A stretch of 64,000 nucleotides of DNA from the NCBI RefSeq assembly GCF_003703395.1, contig NZ_RDQN01000003.1, positions 411,336-475,335 of the forward strand. The letters run 5' to 3'. Origin of the DNA: Pseudoxanthomonas spadix. GTDB lineage: Bacteria; Pseudomonadota; Gammaproteobacteria; Xanthomonadales; Xanthomonadaceae. The stretch's first letter is position 1; the number at the start of each line of letters is the position of its first letter. A program made the position numbers and the translations under genes. Below the pieces are notes generated by a model. That model searched no databases, was not told where the DNA came from, and saw only the letters and a list, made by a program, of their open reading frames with translations. Positions 44,707-54,358 of the stretch are shown one piece after another.

Positions 44707-46116
44707 ATGCAGCAACCTGAAACTTATACCCCCGTCTTTGGCGTGGAAGCCGCCCCCACGGCGCCAGGCGGAGCACCGGTGCCCGTGCGACGGCCCCGGC
44801 ACTTCTATGTCCCGGTCCGCGCGAAATTCGCGCTGGTCCTGGTGGTGGCGCTGCTGTGGACGGTGCTCAGCGTCGTGTTGTCCATGCGCTGGCTGCATGA
44901 CCTGTCCCAGCCGCTGGGCCTGGCGCTGGCACTGCTGGTGATCGCGTTCATTGCCTATGTCCCGGGCTTCATGAACGCATTTCTGATCGGTTCGATCCTG
45001 GCCGACCGGCGCCCGCCGCGGCGGGCGCTGGCTGCCTATCCGGACATCTGCGTGCTGGTGGCCTGCTACAACGAGGGCAACAACATTGCCGAGACCCTGG
45101 CCAGCTTCGCCCGCCAGGATTATGCGGGAGACGTGGAAGTGGTCGTCATCGACGATGGATCCACTGACGACAGCCTGGTGATCGCGCAGGCAGCCGCGCG
45201 CATCCACACCCGGCCCGGCCTGCAGATCCGGGTGCTGGCCCAGCCACGCAACGGGGGCAAGTCCAAGGCGCTGAACCGTGGACTGAGGGAAACCGCGCGC
45301 GAACTGGTCATCACCGTCGATGGCGACTGCTGCCTGCGCGCGGACGCACTGCGCAAACTGGTCGGCCGTTACCTGTCCGATCCACCCAACACCGTGGCCG
45401 TGGCTGGTGCGGTCCTGGTGGCCAACTCACGCGAGAACCTGCTCACGCGCGCGCAGGAGTGGGACTACTTCCATGGCATCGCCGCGGTCAAGCGGGTGCA
45501 GAGCATGTACCACGGCACCCTGGTCGCCCAGGGCGCGTTCTCCTTGTATACGCGCACCGCCTTGAACCAGGCCGGGGGCTGGCCCGAATGCGTGGGCGAG
45601 GACATCGTCCTGTCCTGGGCGCTGCTGAAGACCGGCGCGCGGATCGGCTATTGCGAGGACGCCTGCCTGTTCACCAAGGTGCCGCCCACGCTGAGGCAGT
45701 TCTCGCGCCAGCGCCAGCGCTGGTCGCGCGGCTTGATGGAGGCCTTCGCCCGCCATGGCGGCCTGCTGCTGAAGCCGCGCATGAGCACGCTGTTCATCTG
45801 GTGGAACCTGCTGTTCCTGCCACTGGACCTGATCTACACGCTGGCCTTCATCCCCGGCCTGGTGCTGGCGCTGTTCGGCGTGTACTGGATCGCCGGGCCG
45901 ATGACCTTGCTGGTGCTGCCGCTGGCGATGATCTGGAACCTGGTGATCTTCCGCGTGCAGGCGATGATGTTCCGCAGAGAAGGCCTGAAGGTGCGGCGCA
46001 ACTTCACCGGCTTCCTGTTCTACAGCCTGGCCTACACGATGATCCTGCAGCCGGTGTGCGTGCTGGGCTACGCCAAGGAGGCCCTGGGCCTGCGCAAGAC
46101 CTGGGGAACGAAATGA
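44707..46116 (+). CDS. membrane-bound family 2 glycosyltransferase (PgaC/HmsR-like)
   Basis: Processive polysaccharide synthase candidate, about 469 residues from ATG 44707 (AAGG before it; an ATG at 44671 lacks a ribosome site). Two N-terminal membrane helices precede the catalytic domain. GT2 motifs: ACYNEGNNI, VVIDDGSTDDS, VDGDC, GEDIVLSW and the product-binding QRQRW. Three or four C-terminal hydrophobic helices follow. This layout is that of poly-N-acetylglucosamine or cellulose-type synthases. Its stop overlaps a beta-barrel gene, suggesting synthesis coupled to export. Confidence 0.88.
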   Translation: MQQPETYTPVFGVEAAPTAPGGAPVPVRRPRHFYVPVRAKFALVLVVALLWTVLSVVLSMRWLHDLSQPLGLALALLVIAFIAYVPGFMNAFLIGSILADRRPPRRALAAYPDICVLVACYNEGNNIAETLASFARQDYAGDVEVVVIDDGSTDDSLVIAQAAARIHTRPGLQIRVLAQPRNGGKSKALNRGLRETARELVITVDGDCCLRADALRKLVGRYLSDPPNTVAVAGAVLVANSRENLLTRAQEWDYFHGIAAVKRVQSMYHGTLVAQGAFSLYTRTALNQAGGWPECVGEDIVLSWALLKTGARIGYCEDACLFTKVPPTLRQFSRQRQRWSRGLMEAFARHGGLLLKPRMSTLFIWWNLLFLPLDLIYTLAFIPGLVLALFGVYWIAGPMTLLVLPLAMIWNLVIFRVQAMMFRREGLKVRRNFTGFLFYSLAYTMILQPVCVLGYAKEALGLRKTWGTK

Positions 46117-47027
46117 GCCATGCATTGAAGGCGCTGGCGATGGTGTGCGCGCTGGTGCCGGCCGCCGCGGCGGCCCAGGCGCAGGACCGGCAGGCTGCGC
46201 GGGCAGGGGTGATGGCCAGTTCCGACTCGGACGGCAACCACACCACCAAGACCAGCCTGGGCTGGGACTGGCGCTACGCCGCCCCCGACCAGTGGAGCGG
46301 CGTGCAGGTCCAGGACGCGCGCTTTTCCGGCGATGGCTGGCGCAAGCAGGAGCAGCGTGTCTACCTGGACGCCGCTGGCGCGGCGCGCAGCTGGCGCTGG
46401 GAGGGCAAGGTGGGTAGCAACGGCCACCGACTGCTGGGCAGCGGCACGATCCATAGCCAGGATGCCTATCGCAAGGAATTTTTCGCCGAGCGTGACGTGC
46501 TGGAGACGCGCCAGGGCGTGCGCCATGGCTGGGTCCAGACCTATGCCGGCGCGGCGCTGGACCTGCCCCTGTCCGAGCGCTGGAGTGGCACCGTGCTTGG
46601 CGGGCTCCAGGACTTCGGCGTCGGCGACAACCTGCGCACGCACGTGCGCGCCAACCTGACCTTCGCATTGTTGCCGCAGCAGGGCCTCAGCCTGCAACTG
46701 CGCACGCGCTACTTCCACGACAGCCACACCGGCGAGGCCGACTACTTCGCTCCCGGCGACTACCGGCAGGCGTTGGGCGTGCTGGCCTGGCGCCGCTACG
46801 TGGGGGGCCACCAATGGTTTGCCCGCGGCGGCCTGGGCCGGCAGCGCAGCGGTGGCGATGGGTGGCGACAGGCACGCCTGCTTGAGTTCGGCGTGGACAC
46901 CGCGCGCTGGAAACAGGCGTGGCTGCGGCTGGACGCCGGCTACAGCGACATGCCGGCCATCAACGGCAGTACCGATAGCGGTTACGACTACCGCTATGCC
47001 CAGCTACAGCTGCGCTACGCATTCTGA
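46113..47027 (+). CDS. outer-membrane beta-barrel protein
   Basis: 304 residues with a signal peptide ending near AAAQAQ. The rest shows alternating amphipathic strands rich in Trp, Tyr and Arg (for example WRWEGKVGS, WFARGGLGRQR) and ends YRYAQLQLRYAF, a terminal aromatic typical of barrel insertion. It resembles the barrel part of PgaA or YaiO-type proteins without TPRs. The ATG overlaps the GT2 stop (ATGA), so it probably exports or modulates the same polymer. No deacetylase (PgaB) gene is present. Confidence 0.75.
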   Translation: MSHALKALAMVCALVPAAAAAQAQDRQAARAGVMASSDSDGNHTTKTSLGWDWRYAAPDQWSGVQVQDARFSGDGWRKQEQRVYLDAAGAARSWRWEGKVGSNGHRLLGSGTIHSQDAYRKEFFAERDVLETRQGVRHGWVQTYAGAALDLPLSERWSGTVLGGLQDFGVGDNLRTHVRANLTFALLPQQGLSLQLRTRYFHDSHTGEADYFAPGDYRQALGVLAWRRYVGGHQWFARGGLGRQRSGGDGWRQARLLEFGVDTARWKQAWLRLDAGYSDMPAINGSTDSGYDYRYAQLQLRYAF

Positions 47028-47177
47028 CGCGGGTCCCCCAGACCTGCCGGTGCGCGCGACGCATCCACCCCGAAGCGGATCTCTGTGCGGGCGGCAGGGG
47101 TGCCATCAGTGGGGTCCCCAGGGGGAATCGCCGCGCATAGACTGTCGGCTCGGTCATCTTGCAGGAACGCCCCCACG

Positions 47178-49100
47178 ATGCGTCAGTCCGCGCTGCTTCC
47201 TTCGCTGTTGTCCCTGCTGCTTGCCGCGGCCCTGCCCGTGGCCGGCCTGGCGCAGACCGCGCCGATGACCCCGGACATCACCGGCAAGGACTTCGTCGCA
47301 CCCGATGCGGCCAACGATTACCTCAAGCGCGTGGTGGAGATCCCCATGCGCGACGGGGTCAAGCTGCACACCGTGATCGTGATCCCCAGGGGCGCCACCC
47401 ATGCGCCGATGCTGCTCACGCGCACCCCGTACAACGCCGATGGCCGCACCGCGAGGATGGAGTCGCCACACATGCGCAACCTGCTGGCGCAGGGTGATGA
47501 GGTGTTCGTCGATGCAGGCTATATCCGGGTGATCCAGGACGTGCGCGGCAAGTACGGCTCGCAGGGCGACTACGTGATGACCCGGCCGCTGAGGGGGCCG
47601 CTCAACGGCACCGACGTGGACCATGCCACCGATGCGTGGGACACCATCGACTGGCTGGTCAAGCACGTCCAGCAGTCCAACGGCAAGGTCGGCATGCTGG
47701 GCTCATCGTACGAAGGCTTCACCGTGGTGATGGCACTGACCGACCCGCATCCGGCGTTGAAGGTCGCCAGCCCGATGAGTCCGATGGTCGATGGCTGGAT
47801 GGGCGATGACTGGTTCAGCTATGGCGCGTTCCGCCAGATCAACTTCGACTACTTCACCGGCCAGCTGTCCAAGCGCGGCAAGGGCAGCCGCATCGCCCGC
47901 CAAGGCTACGACGACTACAGCAACTTCCTGCGTGCCGGCTCGGCCGGTGACTACGCCAGGGCCGCCGGGCTGGAGCAGCTGCCGTGGTGGCACAAGCTGA
48001 CCGAGCACCCCGCCTACGACGCGTTCTGGCAGGAACAGGCGCTGGACAAGGTGATGGCCAGGACCCCGATCAGGGTGCCGACCATGTGGCTGCAGGGCCT
48101 GTGGGACCAGGAGGACATGTACGGCGCCAACCACAGCTACGCGGCGATGGAGGCGCGCGACAAGGGCAACGACAGGAACTACCTGGTCATGGGCCCGTGG
48201 CGCCACAGCCAGGTCAACTACGACGGCAGCAGCCTGGGCGCCCTGAAGTGGGATGGCGACACCGCGCTGCAGTTTCGCCGCGACGTGCTGCTGCCGTTCT
48301 TCAACCAGTACCTGGTCGACGGCGCGCCCAGGGCCGACACGCCGCCGGTGCTGATCTACGACACCGGCGCCAACCACTGGGATCGCCTGAAATCCTGGCC
48401 GCAAGTGTGCAGCGAAGGCTGCAAGGCCAAGCCCAGGGCGCTGTACCTGGGCGCAGGCGGCAAGCTTTCGTTCGACGCCCCGGCCGCCGGCCAGGCCGAA
48501 TACGACGCGTACCTGTCCGACCCGGCCAAGCCGGTGCCGTTCGTGCCGCGCCCGGTGGACTTCGCCGACCGCGACATGTGGACGAGCTGGCTGGTGAAGG
48601 ACCAGCGCTTCGTCGATGGCCGGCCGGACGTGCTGACCTACGTCTCCGAGCCGCTGGCCAAACCGCTGAAGATCGCCGGCCGCCCGCAGGTCAACCTGCA
48701 GGCCTCCACCAGCGGCAGCGACAGCGACTGGGTGGTCAAGCTGATCGACGTCGGCCCGGACCAGGTCGCTTCGGATCCGAAGATGGGCGGCTACCAGCTG
48801 CCGGTGGGCATCACCATCTTCCGCGGCCGCTATCGCGAGCGCTTCGAGCATCCCAAGGCGATCACGCCCAATGCGACGCTGGCCTACGACTTCGAGCTGC
48901 CCAACGCCAACCACACCTTCGGCAAGGGCCACCGAATCATGGTCCAGGTGCAGTCCAGCCTGTTTCCGCTGTATGACCGCAACCCGCAGACCTACGTGGA
49001 CAACATCTTCTTCGCCAGGCCGGCCGACTACCAGACGGCCACCCAGCGCATCTGGCACACGCCGCAGCAGGCCAGCTTCATCAGCCTGCCGGTGGAATGA
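47178..49100 (+). CDS. alpha-amino acid ester hydrolase
   Basis: 640-residue exported serine hydrolase of the CocE/X-Pro dipeptidyl peptidase family; signal peptide ends near GLAQ. Related Xanthomonas enzymes hydrolyse and synthesise beta-lactam amides. The nucleophile is Ser177 in GSSYEG. The acid residue lies in the LWDQED segment, and the His is in MGPWRHSQVNYDG. An alpha-helical cap (residues about 220-330) and a C-terminal jelly roll with QVNLQASTSGSDSDWVVKLIDV complete the fold. A second paralog lies at 54359-56320. Confidence 0.92.
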   Translation: MRQSALLPSLLSLLLAAALPVAGLAQTAPMTPDITGKDFVAPDAANDYLKRVVEIPMRDGVKLHTVIVIPRGATHAPMLLTRTPYNADGRTARMESPHMRNLLAQGDEVFVDAGYIRVIQDVRGKYGSQGDYVMTRPLRGPLNGTDVDHATDAWDTIDWLVKHVQQSNGKVGMLGSSYEGFTVVMALTDPHPALKVASPMSPMVDGWMGDDWFSYGAFRQINFDYFTGQLSKRGKGSRIARQGYDDYSNFLRAGSAGDYARAAGLEQLPWWHKLTEHPAYDAFWQEQALDKVMARTPIRVPTMWLQGLWDQEDMYGANHSYAAMEARDKGNDRNYLVMGPWRHSQVNYDGSSLGALKWDGDTALQFRRDVLLPFFNQYLVDGAPRADTPPVLIYDTGANHWDRLKSWPQVCSEGCKAKPRALYLGAGGKLSFDAPAAGQAEYDAYLSDPAKPVPFVPRPVDFADRDMWTSWLVKDQRFVDGRPDVLTYVSEPLAKPLKIAGRPQVNLQASTSGSDSDWVVKLIDVGPDQVASDPKMGGYQLPVGITIFRGRYRERFEHPKAITPNATLAYDFELPNANHTFGKGHRIMVQVQSSLFPLYDRNPQTYVDNIFFARPADYQTATQRIWHTPQQASFISLPVE

Positions 49101-49289
49101 AACCCCGCGCCAGCGGCATCCGCACGGCCGTGCCGTGACGCGTCGCCGGCGGAGTGCGGCGCAGTCCAGGGCGCGGTTGCCGCTGCCGAACGCATTCCGT
49201 TTTTCGTGACGTGACACGCCGGTAAAACCCTGGAGCCGGCATGCAGCGCAGTTCAGCGTTGCCAAAGGCGATTCATGCCGCTGCCTGGA

Positions 49290-51369
<2,080 letters not shown>

Positions 51370-51481
51370 GCCATCCCCGCGGGCGTGGGAATGAATTCAG
51401 CCCAATTTGGTCCGATTTCGTTGTGCCAGCGGGATGCGGGTGGTTAAATAGCGAGAATCGTTCCAGATTCGGGATGGCGCC

Positions 51482-52453
51482 ATGCAAGACCTCAATGACC
51501 TCTATTACTTCGCCATGGTCGTGGACCACGGCGGCTTCGCCGCGGCCGAACGTGCGCTGGGCATTCCCAAGTCGCGCCTGAGCCGGCGCATCAGCCAGCT
51601 GGAAACCGACATGGGGGTGCGCCTGCTGCAGCGCTCCACGCGCCGTTTCGCGGTCACCGACGTGGGCATGAGCGTGCATCGCCACGCCCAGACCATGCTG
51701 GCCGAAGCCCAGGCCGCGCGCGAAGTGGTCGATCGGCTCTCGGCCGAGCCACGCGGCGTGGTCCGGGTCAGCGTGCCGGTGGCGGTGGCGCAGATGCAGC
51801 TGCCCAGGATCCTGCCGGGGTTCCTGGACAAGTACCCCAAGGTCCGCCTGCAGCTGCACGTCAACAACCGCCGCGTGGACATCATCAACGAGGGCTACGA
51901 CGTGGCCCTGCGCGTGCGCGCCAAGCTCGATGACGACGGCAGCCTGGTGATGCGCAGCTTCGGCCAGATCCAGGAACTGCTGGTGGCCAGCCCCAAGTAC
52001 CTGCAGCGTGCCGGCCGCCCGCAGCGTCCGGAAGACCTGGTCGAGCACGTGACCATGTCGATGAGCGAGGACGAGGCACGCCAGCGCTGGGAACTGCACG
52101 GCCCCGATGACCAGGTGCGCAAGATCGAGCTGCAGCCGCGCCTGGCCGGTTTCGACTTCCCGCTGCTCAAGGCCATGGCCAAGGACGGATACGGCATCAC
52201 CATGCTGCCGGAAACCGTGTGCGCCGACGCGGTCCGCAGCGGCGAGCTGGAGGTGGTGCTGCCCGAGTGGTCGCTGCCGCAGGGCGTGTGCCATGCGGTG
52301 TTCGCCTCGCGCCGCGGCATGCTGCCGGCGGTGCGCGTGTTCATCGACTACCTGGCCGAGCACCTGCCGCAGCAGATCGAGGACTCGCGCCTGGACTGCG
52401 GCGGCAAGTGCGTCGAACGCCTGGTCGAACTGGGCCTGCGCCAGGCCTCCTGA
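51482..52453 (+). CDS. LysR family transcriptional regulator
   Basis: 323 residues. The N-terminal winged HTH (about 1-62) reads DLNDLYYFAMVVDHGGFAAAERALGIPKSRLSRRI. The effector domain begins near residue 88 (RGVVRVSVPVAVAQ). A C-terminal tail with CGGKC (residues about 305-311) is unusual and may bind metal or redox-react. PRPs of this PecT/AaeR-like branch often repress divergent or distant targets. No divergent gene is adjacent, so targets are unknown. Confidence 0.92.
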   Translation: MQDLNDLYYFAMVVDHGGFAAAERALGIPKSRLSRRISQLETDMGVRLLQRSTRRFAVTDVGMSVHRHAQTMLAEAQAAREVVDRLSAEPRGVVRVSVPVAVAQMQLPRILPGFLDKYPKVRLQLHVNNRRVDIINEGYDVALRVRAKLDDDGSLVMRSFGQIQELLVASPKYLQRAGRPQRPEDLVEHVTMSMSEDEARQRWELHGPDDQVRKIELQPRLAGFDFPLLKAMAKDGYGITMLPETVCADAVRSGELEVVLPEWSLPQGVCHAVFASRRGMLPAVRVFIDYLAEHLPQQIEDSRLDCGGKCVERLVELGLRQAS

Positions 52454-52535
52454 GCCCACCCAGGGCCTGGGCGGTACCGGCCGGCCGGCTCGACATGCGA
52501 GAATGCAAGGGCGGAATCCCGCGTGATGTCTGACC

Positions 52536-52623
52536 GGAAGCGTGGCCGAGTGGTTGAAGGCACTGGTCTTGAAAACCAGCAACGGGCAACCGTTCGTGGG
52601 TTCGAATCCCACCGCTTCCGCCA
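52536..52623 (+). tRNA. tRNA-Ser(TGA)
   Basis: 88-nt class II tRNA. The acceptor stem GGAAGCG pairs with CGCTTCC, then G and an encoded CCA. The D arm contains TGGTTGAAGGCA, the anticodon stem CTGGT/ACCAG frames TGA (52570-52572), the long variable arm has GGGCAACCG and the T arm GGTTCGAATCC. tRNA-Ser 3' ends are common integration sites; lower-GC sequence begins right after. Confidence 0.97.
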
Positions 52624-52888
52624 TGAATCCAGTGAATATAAGGCCTTCAGACCTTCCTGGATTGCGTCTCTACCAAAGGATCTACCATAACCTTCGGTAA
52701 CGAATTGGCGGGTGGGTCGAGAGCCGGTACGACTGGATCCGATGCAGAATTGGTAGCATTTGTGAAGATTCGGAAGGCTAGGTCCGGGGCCGGACGGCTC
52801 CCAAACACACCCAATACGAACTTGGTTGGCGCCGTCTCGCGGCAGCATTGGGCATAGAGGGATACCCTTTTTCGCGAATCGAGGCGCC

Positions 52889-53011
52889 ATGGGAAATAGG
52901 ACGACCATCTACGACAAGACGGCACGGACGATACGGACGATCAAGGAAGTAAAAAACTATTCCGAAGCACACAAGACTGCGGTGTTGTGGCACGCTTGGC
53001 TCAAGCGGTGA
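52889..53011 (+). CDS. very small hypothetical protein
   Basis: 40 residues from ATG 52889 (GAGG upstream), basic and helical (TARTIRTIKEVKNYSEAHKTAV), in lower-GC sequence. It precedes the first attC-like hairpin by 19 bp, the usual place of a cassette gene. No family recognised. The 265 bp between the tRNA and this frame show nothing I can name. Confidence 0.35.
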   Translation: MGNRTTIYDKTARTIRTIKEVKNYSEAHKTAVLWHAWLKR

Positions 53012-53029
53012 CGGTACTCCGGCATCCCC

Positions 53030-53087
53030 ACCTATCAGTTCAGTCAAGCCGACTGGCTTCGCCAGTCGGCTTGACTCAGGCGTAGGC
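53030..53087. other. attC-like site A (degenerate)
   Basis: ACCTATC at the left and CGTAGGC at the right resemble diverged R''/R' boxes. Between them is a 15-bp perfect stem GTCAAGCCGACTGGC with a TTC loop. Perfect pairing lacks the unpaired bases usual in attC. Confidence 0.5.
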
Positions 53088-53113
53088 CTCACCCATCCAC
53101 CATGGAGATCCCA

Positions 53114-53518
53114 ATGAGAGGCACCGCACTGATCTTCCTCATGGCATTTGCCCTCATTGGTACTGCGAGTGCGAAACAACCGGCAAAGAAGCTCACCTGT
53201 ACAACTGCGCAAGGAATCAAGACGGAAGCAGAGCTGAGTACTGCGTCGGGGCAAAATACCAATATTGTCAATGTGGCTTTTGTTGGGAGGCGCCCAGGCG
53301 CAAAAGAGATCGATCGTATCCTTCGGGATTGCGTCAGGGCCGCGGCAAAGATCGACGGAACTAAGGACATCCTCGGAACCGCATGGCTCAGAAAGAAGGC
53401 TGGTGATGATCCGCTTGATGACGAAATCATCAATAATTACGGCGTCTTGAGCTACTTGTCCTATCAAGCCAGCACAAAGACCATTGAGGTTCGTCAAATG
53501 AAGCTCAAGGGGAAATAG
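53114..53518 (+). CDS. exported hypothetical protein (cassette gene)
   Basis: 134 residues. Signal peptide MRGTALIFLMAFALIGTASA, mature start near KQPAKK. GGAG sits 6 bp before ATG 53114; an ATG at 53102 has no such site. The mature part has two Cys (LTCTT and RDCVRAA) that may pair. Family not recognised. Codon use and GC are lower than in neighbours, and the gene ends 7 bp before a canonical attC site, so it is a mobile-cassette gene. Confidence 0.65.
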   Translation: MRGTALIFLMAFALIGTASAKQPAKKLTCTTAQGIKTEAELSTASGQNTNIVNVAFVGRRPGAKEIDRILRDCVRAAAKIDGTKDILGTAWLRKKAGDDPLDDEIINNYGVLSYLSYQASTKTIEVRQMKLKGK

Positions 53519-53525
53519 GTGTGAG

Positions 53526-53587
53526 GCCTAACAATTCATTCAAGCGGAACCTGCTTCGCAGGTCGGCTTAATTCAGGCGGTAGGGCG
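53526..53587. other. attC-like recombination site B
   Basis: Starts GCCTAACAATTCATTCAAGC, ends GGCTTAATTCAGGCGGTAGGGC, joined by the imperfect hairpin GAACCTGC-TTC-GCAGGT with mismatches. R'', L'' and L' boxes are close to consensus; R' (GTAGGGC) is slightly off. Confidence 0.85.
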
Positions 53588-53589
53588 CA

Positions 53590-53931
53590 ATGGCACCAAA
53601 CATGCACGTCGTCATTCGCTCCCTTGCAGCCATATTCTTTCTGGTCGCACCTGTTATGGCGCTCGCTCACCCTGGCGGCCTGAACGCGGAGGGCTGCCAC
53701 ACCAATCGGAAGACCGGTGAATACCACTGCCATCGCGGCGGCGCGTCGAGTTCACGCGCATCCAGCGCGCCACGGCAGAGTTTCGCGCCGTCCAGTCGGG
53801 CGGCCGGCGGGTCCCGCCCGTTTGCCAATTGCTCGGAGGCTCGTGCCGCCGGTGCGGCGCCGGTGCGTCGCGGTGACCCCGGATATGCGCCTAAGCTGGA
53901 TCGCGACAATGATGGTGTGGGGTGCGAGTGA
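53590..53931 (+). CDS. exported excalibur-domain protein (cassette gene)
   Basis: 113 residues with a signal peptide ending near ALAHPG. GCHTNRKTGEYHCH resembles YHYH-type metal motifs, then a Ser/Ala/Arg-rich linker. The C-terminus FANCSEARAAGAAPVRRGDPGY ... DRDNDGVGCE (in two parts) is an excalibur calcium-binding domain with paired Cys and a DxDxDG loop. It starts 2 bp after attC site B, so its ribosome site is within that attC (GGTAGGG), and another attC half lies 16 bp after its stop. Confidence 0.8.
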   Translation: MAPNMHVVIRSLAAIFFLVAPVMALAHPGGLNAEGCHTNRKTGEYHCHRGGASSSRASSAPRQSFAPSSRAAGGSRPFANCSEARAAGAAPVRRGDPGYAPKLDRDNDGVGCE

Positions 53932-53947
53932 TGTTTGGCGGGTTGCG

Positions 53948-53981
53948 CCCTAACAATTCGTCCAAAGCCGGCGCCGCTTTG
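53948..53981. other. half attC site C
   Basis: CCCTAACAATTCGTCCAAAG then CCGGCGCCGCTTTG matches the left half of an attC; the expected right half with GTTAGGC is missing. Sequence after it codes for the start of a toxin on the other strand. Confidence 0.7.
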
Positions 53982-54031
53982 CGGGCCTCCGCTTCTTCGG
54001 CTGCCTCAGCGAGAATCTTGAGCGTCGGCAT
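53982..54031 (-). pseudogene. truncated RelE/ParE-type toxin, N-terminal fragment
   Basis: From ATG 54031 the frame reads MPTLKILAEAAEEAEA, like the first strand and helix of ParE-type toxins, and then runs into half attC C. It starts 7 bp after the antitoxin stop, the normal position of the toxin. The catalytic part is gone. Confidence 0.5.
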
Positions 54032-54038
54032 CCTTAGC

Positions 54039-54269
54039 TTACCTTGGGCGATTGTTGAGGCGCTCGGTAAATTCTTCGCGGGAAATCGTCTTTGCCGTTC
54101 CGTTCCGCACTTGCGCGAGTCGACGGCTCACCTCCTGCTCCCAAGCCGTCGCTGCGTCGGCATCGGGTTGCCCGTCCAGGGTTGCCAGCAGGTCGTGCGC
54201 CAAACGGGCCCGGTCGGGCTCGGACAGGCTTTTCGCCTGGTTGAGGATCGTTTCAAGGTCGGCTGCCAT
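54039..54269 (-). CDS. addiction-module antitoxin (TIGR02574 type)
   Basis: 76 residues from ATG 54269 (a GTG lies one codon upstream). The helical LETILNQAKSLSEPDRARLAHDLLATLDG and the later WEQEVSRRLAQVRNGTAK followed by ISREEFTERL are typical of the small antitoxins paired with RelE/ParE toxins. The toxin gene downstream is cut to about 16 codons, so the antitoxin is probably an orphan. Confidence 0.8.
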   Translation of the reverse strand: MAADLETILNQAKSLSEPDRARLAHDLLATLDGQPDADAATAWEQEVSRRLAQVRNGTAKTISREEFTERLNNRPR

Positions 54270-54358
54270 CACTTGGTCCTCGCTCTCACGTTGCTGTCTT
54301 CATTCTACGCGGCGTGATACGGCGCTTCCTGCGACCGTGTGCCGCTTCGCAGGCCGCC

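Noticed and set aside
52624..52888. Integrase or prophage remnant beside tRNA-Ser
   Set aside because: No integrase motif seen on either strand and no second copy of the tRNA 3' end within the window.
52348..52908. Minus-strand frame containing RWDSNPRTVARCWF
   Set aside because: A well-known artefact from translating the antisense of tRNA-Ser; no independent support.
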